Shown here: positions 28,456 through 36,964 of the stretch, piece after piece
Layout: the number at the start of each line of letters is the position of its first letter
How positions within the stretch are numbered: position 1 is the first letter of the stretch
Assembly: GCA_029252865.1 (NCBI GenBank)
Contig: JAQXAP010000147.1
Coordinates: 1-38,041, forward strand
DNA: 38,041 bases
Source: Polaribacter sp.
GTDB taxonomy: Bacteria; Bacteroidota; Bacteroidia; Flavobacteriales; Flavobacteriaceae
Reading direction: 5' to 3'
Made by a program: the position numbers and the translations under genes
The notes under the pieces: model-generated
The model's database searches: none
The model's input: the letters and a program-made list of their open reading frames with translations, nothing else
What the model was told of the DNA's origin: nothing

Positions 28456-29445
28456 ATGAAAATAGCTGTAGTTGGAGCAACTGGAATGGTTGGAACTGTA
28501 ATGTTAAAAGTCTTAGAAGAACGTAATTTACCTATAACAGAATTAATACCTGTAGCATCTGCCAGGTCTGCTGGTAAAAAATTAACCTATAAAGGAAAGG
28601 ATTTTAAAGTAGTTACTTTAGAAGACGCATTAACCATGAAACCAGATGTGGCTTTATTTTCTGCTGGTGGAGATACCTCTTTAAAATGGGCTCCTAAATT
28701 TGCAGAAGTGGGCACAACTGTTATTGATAATTCTTCTGCATGGAGAATGGATCCTACAAAGAAATTGGTAGTTCCAGAAATAAATGGAGATGTTTTAACT
28801 AAGGATGATAAAATTATAGCAAATCCCAACTGCTCTACCATACAATTAGTTGCTGCGTTATCTCCGTTGCATTTAAAATATAAAATGAAACGTGTCGTAA
28901 TTTCTACCTACCAGTCTGTTTCTGGTTCAGGTGTAAAAGCGGTGCAACAATTAGATAATGAAGAAGCGGGTGTTGAGGGCGAGATGGCATATCCTCATAA
29001 AATAGGAAGAAATGCAATACCTCATTGTGATATTTTCTTAGAAAACGGATACACGAAAGAGGAAATGAAGTTGGTGAAAGAACCAAAGAAAATTTTACGT
29101 GATGATTCTTTTTCTGTAACAGCAACCGCTGTGAGAATACCTACCTCTGGGGGACATTCTGAAGCAGTAAATGTTCAGTTTGAAAATGATTTTGATCTGA
29201 CTGAAATTCGCAAAATACTAACAGAAACTCCAGGTGTTATTGTTCAAGATGATTTAGCAAACAACGTTTACCCAATGGCAATAAATGCACATGATAAAGA
29301 CGAAGTATTTGTTGGACGAATTAGAAGAGATGAATCTCAAGAAAATACCTTAAATTTGTGGATTGTTGCAGACAACTTACGTAAAGGTGCTGCTACAAAC
29401 ACAGTTCAAATTGCCGAATATTTAGTGGCAAATAATTTGGTATAA
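28456..29445 (+). CDS. asd: Aspartate-semialdehyde dehydrogenase
   Basis: AVVGATGMVGTVMLKVLEER, NPNCSTIQLVAALSPL and RIPTSGGHSEAV motifs. ATG at 28456 preferred over the upstream GTG at 28453. Confidence 0.95.
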   Translation: MKIAVVGATGMVGTVMLKVLEERNLPITELIPVASARSAGKKLTYKGKDFKVVTLEDALTMKPDVALFSAGGDTSLKWAPKFAEVGTTVIDNSSAWRMDPTKKLVVPEINGDVLTKDDKIIANPNCSTIQLVAALSPLHLKYKMKRVVISTYQSVSGSGVKAVQQLDNEEAGVEGEMAYPHKIGRNAIPHCDIFLENGYTKEEMKLVKEPKKILRDDSFSVTATAVRIPTSGGHSEAVNVQFENDFDLTEIRKILTETPGVIVQDDLANNVYPMAINAHDKDEVFVGRIRRDESQENTLNLWIVADNLRKGAATNTVQIAEYLVANNLV

Positions 29446-29460
29446 TACATACATTTTTAA

Positions 29461-30507
29461 ATGGCAACATTTCACAAAATAAATATACACGATGTAATCA
29501 GAGAAACCGCCGATGCGGTTTCTCTTGTTTTTAAAATACCCGGAAATTTAAAATCTAAATTTGCCTTTCATTCTGGGCAATATTTAACACTCAAAAAAAC
29601 AATTAACGGTAACGAGGTAAGAAGAGCATATTCTATCTGTTCTTCACCAACGGATACCTATTTAAAAGTAGCGATTAAAGCTGTAGAAAATGGTGTTTTT
29701 TCTACCTATGCAACCTCAGAATTAAAAGCAGGGAATTTTATAGAAATCTCTGAACCGGAAGGAAAATTTATACTAGAACCAAAAGCTAATAAAAATTATA
29801 TTGCCTTTGCTGCTGGATCAGGAATTACACCTATTTTATCGATGGTTAAAGATGTTTTAGCAAGTGAATCTTCGTCTACTTTTACCTTAATCTATGGAAA
29901 CAAAACGGTAGCTGATACCATTTTCAAAAAAGAGTTAGACGTTTTCAAAGAAGTAAATTCAGAACGTTTTAACCTACATTATGTGTATAGTAGAGAGCAA
30001 GTAGAAGACTCTTTACTTGGTAGAATTAATAAAACAAACACAAAATCCTTCATCAACAGCACATACAAAGACACCAATTTTGATGCTGCTTATCTCTGCG
30101 GACCTGAAGAAATGATTAAAGAAGTTTCTGCAACACTTTCTGAGCAGGGTCTCGCTGATGAAAACATTCATTTCGAATTATTTACAGCGTCTGTTGATGA
30201 GACTGCCGTTTCAGAGATACAAGAAGGAAGCACAGAGGTAACTGTATTGTTAGATGATGAGGAAACTAAATTTGTAATGAAACAAACTGATGATATTTTA
30301 TCAGCTAGTTTACGCAATAATTTAGACGCACCTTACTCGTGTCAAGGAGGTGTTTGTAGCTCTTGTTTGTGTAAAGTTACAGAAGGAAAGGCAGTGATGG
30401 TTAAAAACTCAATTCTATCAGATAGTGAAATAGAAGAGGGTCTTGTTCTAGCTTGTCAGGCATTTCCTACCACACCCAATATTGCTATTGATTTTGACGA
30501 CGTTTAA
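29461..30507 (+). CDS. PaaE-like FAD/NAD(P) reductase with C-terminal 2Fe-2S ferredoxin domain
   Basis: RRAYSICSSP, AAGSGITPILSM and CQGGVCSSCLCKV (Cx4Cx2C...C ferredoxin) motifs. Confidence 0.9.
   Translation: MATFHKINIHDVIRETADAVSLVFKIPGNLKSKFAFHSGQYLTLKKTINGNEVRRAYSICSSPTDTYLKVAIKAVENGVFSTYATSELKAGNFIEISEPEGKFILEPKANKNYIAFAAGSGITPILSMVKDVLASESSSTFTLIYGNKTVADTIFKKELDVFKEVNSERFNLHYVYSREQVEDSLLGRINKTNTKSFINSTYKDTNFDAAYLCGPEEMIKEVSATLSEQGLADENIHFELFTASVDETAVSEIQEGSTEVTVLLDDEETKFVMKQTDDILSASLRNNLDAPYSCQGGVCSSCLCKVTEGKAVMVKNSILSDSEIEEGLVLACQAFPTTPNIAIDFDDV
29501..29532 (+). terminator. Terminator-like perfect hairpin inside the 5' coding region of the PaaE-like gene
   Basis: GAGAAACCGC-CGAT-GCGGTTTCTC (10-bp perfect stem, 4-nt loop) followed by TTGTTTTT. 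Confidence 0.45.
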
Positions 30508-30548
30508 AAACAAATTCAATAAGAAACAATAAATCTTTTATTCAGAGA

Positions 30549-30572
30549 GGATGGTTTTACCATCCTTTTTTT
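30549..30572 (+). terminator. Rho-independent terminator after the PaaE-like gene
   Basis: GGATGG-ttTTA-CCATCC hairpin followed by a run of seven T. Confidence 0.85.
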
Positions 30573-30604
30573 ACCCTTCAACTAAAAAATAGTATTTTTA
30601 AGCT

Positions 30605-31270
30605 ATGGATATCTACGATTTTAAAAATGCATTCTTAATTGGCTTTTTCATGGCTTTCATGATTGGCCCTGTATTTTTTATGTTGATACAAACCAGTATT
30701 TTAAAGGGCGCTAGAGCTGCCATTTCTTTTGATATTGGAGTTATTGCTGGTGATATTACCTTTATACTAATCGCTTATTTTGGAAGTAGATCTTTATTAG
30801 AAAAAATTAAAGATGATCCTCGACTATTTTTCATCGGGGGTTTGGTTCTTGTTATTTACGGCCTCATTACCTACTTTGATAAACAAAGCAAAAAAGAAGC
30901 ATTAGAAAATGCCAAAACAATTGAAGTTCGTGTTAAAAGTAATTATGTTAAACTCTTTTTTAAAGGATACTTTTTAAACTTTATAAACATTGGCGTTCTA
31001 GCAGGCTGGCTGGGAATTGTTGTCGTAGTAGGGCCAACTTTAGATATGAATCCTACCAGTATTTTTTGGTACTTTGCCACAGTAATTTTAGGTTATGCAG
31101 TTACAGATTTAGGTAAAATACTCTTAGCAAAGCAACTAAAAAGCAAATTGACTCCTTTAGTTATTTATCGATTAAAACGAATAATGGGAATTATTCTAAT
31201 AGTTTGTGGTGTCTTTTTAATGCTTAAAGGTTTTATTCCGAATAATAAAATTGAAGAATTTATTCAATAA
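30605..31270 (+). CDS. LysE family translocator
   Basis: FLIGFFMAFMIGPVFFMLIQTSILKGARAAISFDIGVIAGD and multiple TM helices. Confidence 0.9.
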   Translation: MDIYDFKNAFLIGFFMAFMIGPVFFMLIQTSILKGARAAISFDIGVIAGDITFILIAYFGSRSLLEKIKDDPRLFFIGGLVLVIYGLITYFDKQSKKEALENAKTIEVRVKSNYVKLFFKGYFLNFINIGVLAGWLGIVVVVGPTLDMNPTSIFWYFATVILGYAVTDLGKILLAKQLKSKLTPLVIYRLKRIMGIILIVCGVFLMLKGFIPNNKIEEFIQ

Positions 31271-31300
31271 AAAAGGCGAGATTTTCACCTCGCCAATTAA
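31271..31300. terminator. Bidirectional terminator-like hairpin between convergent lysE-like and M1 peptidase genes
   Basis: AAAA-GGCGAG-attttcac-CTCGCC-AATTAA; 6-bp GC-rich stem in the convergent gap. Confidence 0.65.
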
Positions 31301-31318
31301 ATTTCTCTCTCATTAAAT

Positions 31319-33145
31319 CTATTTCACTTCAAAAATATTATTCTCTAAATTAATATCTGCCATTAAGCCGCTTTTATCAATTTGCACAGATTTTACCTCT
31401 TTAGAAACATCAAAAGAATACGTTGGATACGCCCAACCCCAATCTTTTAAAAATGTTGCCTTTGTGGGCTTACTTCCTCTCATCATTTCTAATGAAATAT
31501 TAAAACTTTCTGTAGTTTCATCTTGGTAAACAACCTCAACATCAATAGGCATTGGCATTTTACCAATTCTTTCTAGCGTTATTGTTTTTCCATTAACCGA
31601 TTTTACACCATAATCAATGGTATGCAAAGTCTGTGTCCATTCATTTAAATACCAACCTAAATCGATCTCAGAAACTTTTTCCATAGAACGTTTAATATCA
31701 TTTGGTGTTGGATGCTTAAAACTAAAATCGGTAAAATATTTTTTTAATCCGTTCTCAACATTTTCCTTTCCAATTACATACTCTAATTGCGATAAGAAAA
31801 TATTTCCTTTAGAATAACTTGCTGTTCCATAAGCCCAATTGGTATGATATCTGTCTGCATGCGTAGACAAAGATTCTTCATACCCGTTATCAACAATAGT
31901 TCTGTAACCGCTGTAAGAGCCAGCATGAGGATTGTTTTTATTTTCTTTTAAGATTTCATTTTCTGCTTTATTAGAAATGTAAGTTGTAAAACCCTCATCC
32001 ATCCAAGGATGTAAACTTTCGTTTGTTGCTAATAAAAACTGAAACCATGTGTGCGCCATTTCGTGAGCAGTAACCCCAAAAAGACTTCCAAAATTACGTT
32101 CGCCAGTAATTAAAGTAGCCATTGCATACTCCATTCCTCCATCTCCTCCCTGAATTACAGAATATTGTTTGTAGGGATATTGACCAACATTTTTGCTGAA
32201 ATACGTCATTAATTCAGCAACTTTAGGCTGTAATTCTTGCCAGTTTTTTAAATATTTTGAGTCTAGATTTTCCTTATATAAAAAATGTAAATCTATTCCG
32301 TTTTCCATTTTTAAAACATCGTGTTTGTATTCTGAATCTGCAGCCCACATAAAATCATGCACATCAGGCGCTTTAAAGTTCCATGTTAATTTATCGCCAG
32401 CTGGCAGATTTAACTCTTGTAAAGCATCTTGATAACCATGCCCAACTTCTTGGGGATTCTGTAAATTCCCCGAACCACCAACAGTATAATTTTTATCAAT
32501 ATGAATCGTTACATCAAAATCTCCCCAAACACCTTGAAACTCTCTTGCAATATATGGAGGCGTATGCCAACCTTGAAAATCGTATTCTGCTAATTTAGGA
32601 TACCATTGTGCCATAGAAAAAGCAACACCTTCTTTATTATTTCTTCCAGAACGACGAATTTGAACAGGCACTTGCGCATCAAAATTCATTTCTAAAGTAA
32701 CACTTTCTCCAGATTTTATAGGCTCATTCAATTTAACTTCTAAAATTGTACCTACCGTTTCATGAGAAACTAGCACTCCGTTTTGTTTTAAAGAATTTAC
32801 TTTGATGTAACCAATTTCATTAGGCTTTAATTTACTAATTCTATCTCTAACCCGTCTATCTGGATCTTTTATATTTAAAGATCTAACATCCATTTGAGAA
32901 CCCGGTTGAAAGGCATTAAAGTATAAGTGATAAAACACTTTTTTTAAATCGTCTGGAGAGTTATTCGTATAAACTAAGGTCTGTTTCCCTTTGTATTGAT
33001 AATTTTTTACATCTACATCAATATCCATTGTATAATCTACATGTTGCTGCCAGTAGGTTTCCTTGGCGACAATAGATGTATTCTTTGTAAGTTTACAAGC
33101 TGTTAAAAATATCAACAACAGTCCTAAGGAGTAAATTTTTCTCAT
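31319..33145 (-). CDS. M1 family metallopeptidase (lipoprotein)
   Basis: GGMEYAMATLI (GxMEN-like), HEMAHTWFQ...E (HExxHx18E) and lipobox LLLIFLTACK. Confidence 0.93.
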   Translation of the reverse strand: MRKIYSLGLLLIFLTACKLTKNTSIVAKETYWQQHVDYTMDIDVDVKNYQYKGKQTLVYTNNSPDDLKKVFYHLYFNAFQPGSQMDVRSLNIKDPDRRVRDRISKLKPNEIGYIKVNSLKQNGVLVSHETVGTILEVKLNEPIKSGESVTLEMNFDAQVPVQIRRSGRNNKEGVAFSMAQWYPKLAEYDFQGWHTPPYIAREFQGVWGDFDVTIHIDKNYTVGGSGNLQNPQEVGHGYQDALQELNLPAGDKLTWNFKAPDVHDFMWAADSEYKHDVLKMENGIDLHFLYKENLDSKYLKNWQELQPKVAELMTYFSKNVGQYPYKQYSVIQGGDGGMEYAMATLITGERNFGSLFGVTAHEMAHTWFQFLLATNESLHPWMDEGFTTYISNKAENEILKENKNNPHAGSYSGYRTIVDNGYEESLSTHADRYHTNWAYGTASYSKGNIFLSQLEYVIGKENVENGLKKYFTDFSFKHPTPNDIKRSMEKVSEIDLGWYLNEWTQTLHTIDYGVKSVNGKTITLERIGKMPMPIDVEVVYQDETTESFNISLEMMRGSKPTKATFLKDWGWAYPTYSFDVSKEVKSVQIDKSGLMADINLENNIFEVK

Positions 33146-33165
33146 CTATAAATTCATTTAAGTTC

Positions 33166-33197
33166 AAAAAAAAGCGGCATTCTAAAAATACCGCTTT
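33166..33197 (-). terminator. Rho-independent terminator for the S8 peptidase gene's upstream neighbour region (minus strand, between S8 and M1 genes)
   Basis: Minus strand reads AAAGCGGTATT-tttag-AATGCCGCTTT then TTTTT (stem with one G-U), located between the S8 peptidase stop (33212) and the M1 start (33145). Confidence 0.8.
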
Positions 33198-33211
33198 TAT
33201 TATTTAAATAA

Positions 33212-34843
33212 TTACTTTTTTCTTTTTACAATTCTTTCTGCCATTTTTAAAGCATTGTATGCATTTACAACTCTACCAGAAACAGACAAATCTGCAAAAG
33301 AAACTAAATCTCCTTTAGGGTTTTCTCTAGATGCTGAACCTGGTTTTGCAACTTTTAAATCAATCTTTGTTCCAGAATTCATGATAATATGCTTTACCTG
33401 ACTTGCAGATAACTTAGGGTAATAAGAACGTATTAAAGCGGCCACTCCTGCTGTAGATGGCGCTGCCATTGATGTTCCACTAAAATGTTTGTATTCGTTT
33501 TCTGGCGTAGTAGAGTATATTTTTACGCCTGGCGCAAAAATATCTACATTTATTTTACCGTAGTTAGAAAAACTAGCTGGTAAATTTTCATTGTAGTTTG
33601 CACTCATTGCACCAATCGTTAATACATTATCAGAAACTTCTGTTAGTAAATCTTTAGAATCATTTGGGTATGTTTTTACAACATCAATATTATTACCATC
33701 ATTACCTGCTGCATTTACAATTAATACATCATGTTTTGCTGCATATTGAATTGCTTCATATACCCATTCTTTATGCGGAGAATATGCTTTACCAAAACTA
33801 GTATTAATTACTTTTGCACCGTTATCTACTGCATAGCGTATACCTAAAGCAACATCCTTATCATATTCATCTCCGTCAGGCACAGAACGTACAGCCATAA
33901 TTTTTACATTATCTGCTACTCCATTCATTCCTTTTCCATTATTTCTTGATGCTCCAATAATTCCAGAAACATGGGTTCCATGTGCTTCACTTTTAATAGA
34001 AACTCCAGGATTTCCATTTCCATAACCAGGAGAATCATTCATATCTTCTGGGTTATCTCCTTTTCTATAGTTTGTGTATTTATTATCTGATAAAGCATCT
34101 AACTTCGCTATCTCTTTTTTAATTTCTGTTTGTGCTTGCTTTAAAGAAGACAAACCAAAACCATACATTTGTTGCGCAAGGGCAACATTTTTTAATAAAG
34201 AAGCATCTTCAGTTACAATTGCTGCAACATCTTTCGCAGAATAATCTTTTGACCCCAAATGCGCTGTTAAACCTTCATCGGCTGCGTTAACTCCGTTTAG
34301 CATTTGTTCGTATCTCATTTTTACCTTTCCAGAATTTGCTACTTTTTCTTCTTGTTTTGCCTTTATTTCTGCTACAATTTCTGGGCTTGCTAGAGATGGA
34401 TTGTGTAAAATTCTAGCTGCTTCTAAGTTTTCTTTGTAAGCATCTCCTAAAAAATTCCAACCATTAATATCATCTACATAACCATTTTTATCATCATCAA
34501 TTCCGTTTCCTGCTACTTCTTTTGTATTTACCCAAGCAACATCCTTTAAATCTTCATGACCTAAATCTGTTCCAGAATCTACAACCCCAACAACAACTGT
34601 TACGCTCTTTTTTCCTTTTAAGAAATTATACGCTTTTTCTACTGACATACCAGGAATAGAATCTTTTATTAAATCTAAATTCCCCCAGTTATTTTTTTGA
34701 GCATCTGTTAATGGTGCTTTTTTAGCTACTGCAGTAATTGCTACATCAGAACCTTGCGGAACTGGAATGGTAGAAATTGACTTACAACTTGAAAAAAATA
34801 ATCCAGCAGTTGCTGTGTATAAAATTGGTTTTAAAATCCTCAT
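33212..34843 (-). CDS. S8 family serine peptidase (subtilisin-like)
   Basis: VGVVDSGTDLGHEDL (Asp), EAHGTHVSGIIGA (His) and FSGTSMAAPSTAGVAAL (Ser) motifs. Confidence 0.95.
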   Translation of the reverse strand: MRILKPILYTATAGLFFSSCKSISTIPVPQGSDVAITAVAKKAPLTDAQKNNWGNLDLIKDSIPGMSVEKAYNFLKGKKSVTVVVGVVDSGTDLGHEDLKDVAWVNTKEVAGNGIDDDKNGYVDDINGWNFLGDAYKENLEAARILHNPSLASPEIVAEIKAKQEEKVANSGKVKMRYEQMLNGVNAADEGLTAHLGSKDYSAKDVAAIVTEDASLLKNVALAQQMYGFGLSSLKQAQTEIKKEIAKLDALSDNKYTNYRKGDNPEDMNDSPGYGNGNPGVSIKSEAHGTHVSGIIGASRNNGKGMNGVADNVKIMAVRSVPDGDEYDKDVALGIRYAVDNGAKVINTSFGKAYSPHKEWVYEAIQYAAKHDVLIVNAAGNDGNNIDVVKTYPNDSKDLLTEVSDNVLTIGAMSANYNENLPASFSNYGKINVDIFAPGVKIYSTTPENEYKHFSGTSMAAPSTAGVAALIRSYYPKLSASQVKHIIMNSGTKIDLKVAKPGSASRENPKGDLVSFADLSVSGRVVNAYNALKMAERIVKRKK

Positions 34844-34857
34844 AATTTATTTTATGT

Positions 34858-35703
34858 TTAATTAAATATGTCTGTAAATTTGTGTGTGTTTTTTAATCTA
34901 ACTCCCTTTTCAGTATGCGCAACAGTACAAAGTTCATTGTAAGCATCGTGCTCTAAAAAAAGATAATATTCTTTATCTGCTGCCTCGTTTAAAAATACAG
35001 CTTTTTCCTTTATTGTTAAAAGAGGCCTTGTATCATAACCCATAACATAAGGCAAAGGAATATGACCAATTGTTGGTAGTAAATCTGCCATAAAAACAAT
35101 TGTTTTATCTTGATAAGATATCATTGGTAACATTTGCTTTTCTGTATGACCATCCATAAAAAGAACATCAAAACCAATCTGATCTTTGTAGTTGTTATCA
35201 ATAAAATTTAATTGTCCGCTTTCTTTAATAGGATTAATGTTTTCTTTGAGAAAAGAAGCTTTTTCTCTAGGGTTTGGTTCAATTGCCCAGTCCCAATGTT
35301 TTTCATTAGACCAGAACTTAGCATTTTTAAATACAGGCTGTAAAAGAGTTCTATCTACATTCCATTCAATAGCACCACCACAGTGATCAAAATGTAGATG
35401 TGTTAAAAAAACGTCTGTAATATCATCTCTATGAAAACCGTGTTTTGCTAGAGAAGAATTTAATGAAAAGTCTCCGAAAAGGTAGTAATAACTATAAAAT
35501 TTATTAGATTGTTTTGCGCCTAAACCTGTATCTATAAGAATTAAACGATTGCCATCCTCTATAAGCATAGAGCGCATACTCATGTCTATTAAATTATTGC
35601 TGTCTGCAGGGTTTGTTTTTTGCCAAATAGTTTTTGGCACAACGCCAAACATTGCACCTCCGTCTAATTTAAAGTTACCTGTCTCTATTGGATATATCTT
35701 CAT
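34858..35703 (-). CDS. MBL-fold metallo-hydrolase
   Basis: FLTHLHFDHCGG (HxHxDH), MDGHTEKQMLP and FLEHDA motifs. Confidence 0.93.
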   Translation of the reverse strand: MKIYPIETGNFKLDGGAMFGVVPKTIWQKTNPADSNNLIDMSMRSMLIEDGNRLILIDTGLGAKQSNKFYSYYYLFGDFSLNSSLAKHGFHRDDITDVFLTHLHFDHCGGAIEWNVDRTLLQPVFKNAKFWSNEKHWDWAIEPNPREKASFLKENINPIKESGQLNFIDNNYKDQIGFDVLFMDGHTEKQMLPMISYQDKTIVFMADLLPTIGHIPLPYVMGYDTRPLLTIKEKAVFLNEAADKEYYLFLEHDAYNELCTVAHTEKGVRLKNTHKFTDIFN

Positions 35704-35869
35704 TCTACATAGATTAAAATCATGTGAATTATTAGTAAAAATAATCTCAATGATTTTTAATACTTAAAATAGTATAGCGAACAAAGATGTAAAAAATTAC
35801 ATAAGTTTTTGTTAAAAAAATCTAAAGGTTATCTGTGAAAACCTATTTTTTTAAAGAATAAAACTTGTT

Positions 35870-36013
35870 CTATTTAGAGTTGTCTAAGTAATCAGTAACT
35901 CTTAAAAAAATAAAAGCTGTAAAAGCTACACCTAATAGAACAAATACCAAGGTAGTTTCAAAAGATGACTGTTTAGTAACTAGCGTTTCTGGTGATAATA
36001 TTTGGAATAACAT
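35870..36013 (-). CDS. Putative 47-aa single-TM small protein
   Basis: Translation: MLFQILSPETLVTKQSSFETTLVFVLLGVAFTAFIFLRVTDYLDNSK*; one hydrophobic helix. Below the ORF-track cut-off. Confidence 0.35.
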   Translation of the reverse strand: MLFQILSPETLVTKQSSFETTLVFVLLGVAFTAFIFLRVTDYLDNSK

Positions 36014-36203
36014 GGGCGGTGAATTTAGAATGTCTAACAAAACTACGACATAACTTAAGTTTTAAATAAAATTTTCGCCCAACTGTCTATTAATATCGCT
36101 AATACGCATAGTAATAACTTTAAATAACTAAGCGTTTTAAAGGTTTTTTTTAAATTTATGCTAAATAAATAATTATAATACGTATGTTTACAAAAAAGCT
36201 ATT

Positions 36204-36248
36204 ATGAAAAAAACTACTCCATTACTTAATCCGATTCTTTTGCTTTAG
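36204..36248 (+). pseudogene. Possible truncated start of a secreted protein gene (14 aa)
   Basis: MKKTTPLLNPILLL* looks like the first part of a signal peptide followed by a stop; the following ~200 bp are non-coding. Confidence 0.2.
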
Positions 36249-36453
36249 CGGCCATGCACAATCGCCTATTGCATAACCAAACATTTAATTTGTTATAAAT
36301 ACTTGTTTGCTGTAAATCCTAAAAATTGAATTTACAATGATATTAAATGTGGCGTACTAAAAGATTGGAAGGTAAATAGTGTGACAGATCTATTTCATAA
36401 TTACACGAACAAATCGAGTTGTATAAATAATAACACAAAACATCAGCTTATCC

Positions 36454-36506
36454 TGCCAAAAAAGCTAGATATACGGATAAAACATAAGCATATAAACTAG
36501 TTGGCA
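36454..36506 (+). repeat. attC-like recombination-site hairpin (left boundary of cassette-like unit 1)
   Basis: TGCCAA-(AAAAAG)-CTAG...CTAG-TTGGCA; the outer and inner inverted repeats have attC-like layout. Confidence 0.4.
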
Positions 36507-36958
36507 AGCATTAAATGAAACAAATTCTATACATAACACTGATTAGCGCATTAATTCCAGCAACTTGGATGCTTGGATTAACATTTTTTGGGATTTATTT
36601 AGCCATACCAAATGCGGAATTAAGTTTTGATTACATTTTGACAATAATCAGTATGATTCTCGGAATTGTTGGATATGTTGGACTTGTGCTCCTGCTTAAA
36701 GGACTTCACAAGACGAACCGTATAAAGAAATTGGCTTTACTGTTATGCGGACTGATCGGTTTTTTGATTTTTATGTTACACGTTAGTCCAAGAAGGTTCT
36801 TTGATTGGCTATTCGAATTTGACATTGAAAGTTTGATTGGAAAATGGCCATTAATCGTTAGCTTAATATTTTCAGGACTGATAATAAATGATTTACTAAA
36901 AAATAAAACGCTTGCCAACAAAAGCTAAACTGCATTAAAACGCAGCTTAGCCAAACCG
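36501..36958 (+). mobile_element. Integron-cassette-like unit 1 (single ORF bounded by GTTGGCAAGC / GCTTGCCAAC)
   Basis: 10-bp perfect inverted repeat: 36500-36509 GTTGGCAAGC and 36910-36919 GCTTGCCAAC. The ORF stop lies in the downstream hairpin. Confidence 0.5.
36515..36928 (+). CDS. Hypothetical multi-TM membrane protein (cassette-like unit 1 cargo)
   Basis: 137-aa ORF with about four hydrophobic segments; no recognised family. Last codons ACG CTT GCC AAC AAA AGC TAA overlap the attC-like site. Confidence 0.7.
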   Translation: MKQILYITLISALIPATWMLGLTFFGIYLAIPNAELSFDYILTIISMILGIVGYVGLVLLLKGLHKTNRIKKLALLLCGLIGFLIFMLHVSPRRFFDWLFEFDIESLIGKWPLIVSLIFSGLIINDLLKNKTLANKS

Positions 36959-36964
36959 TTATGC
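36913..36964 (+). repeat. attC-like site separating units 1 and 2
   Basis: TGCCAAC-AAAA-GCTAAACTGC-attaaaac-GCAGCTTAGC-CAAACC-GTTATGC. Inner arms pair over 10 bp with one mismatch; R''/L''/L'/R' order as in integron attC. Confidence 0.5.

Noticed and set aside
31617-32598. + strand ORFs opposite the M1 peptidase gene
   Set aside because: Antisense shadow ORFs without motif support.
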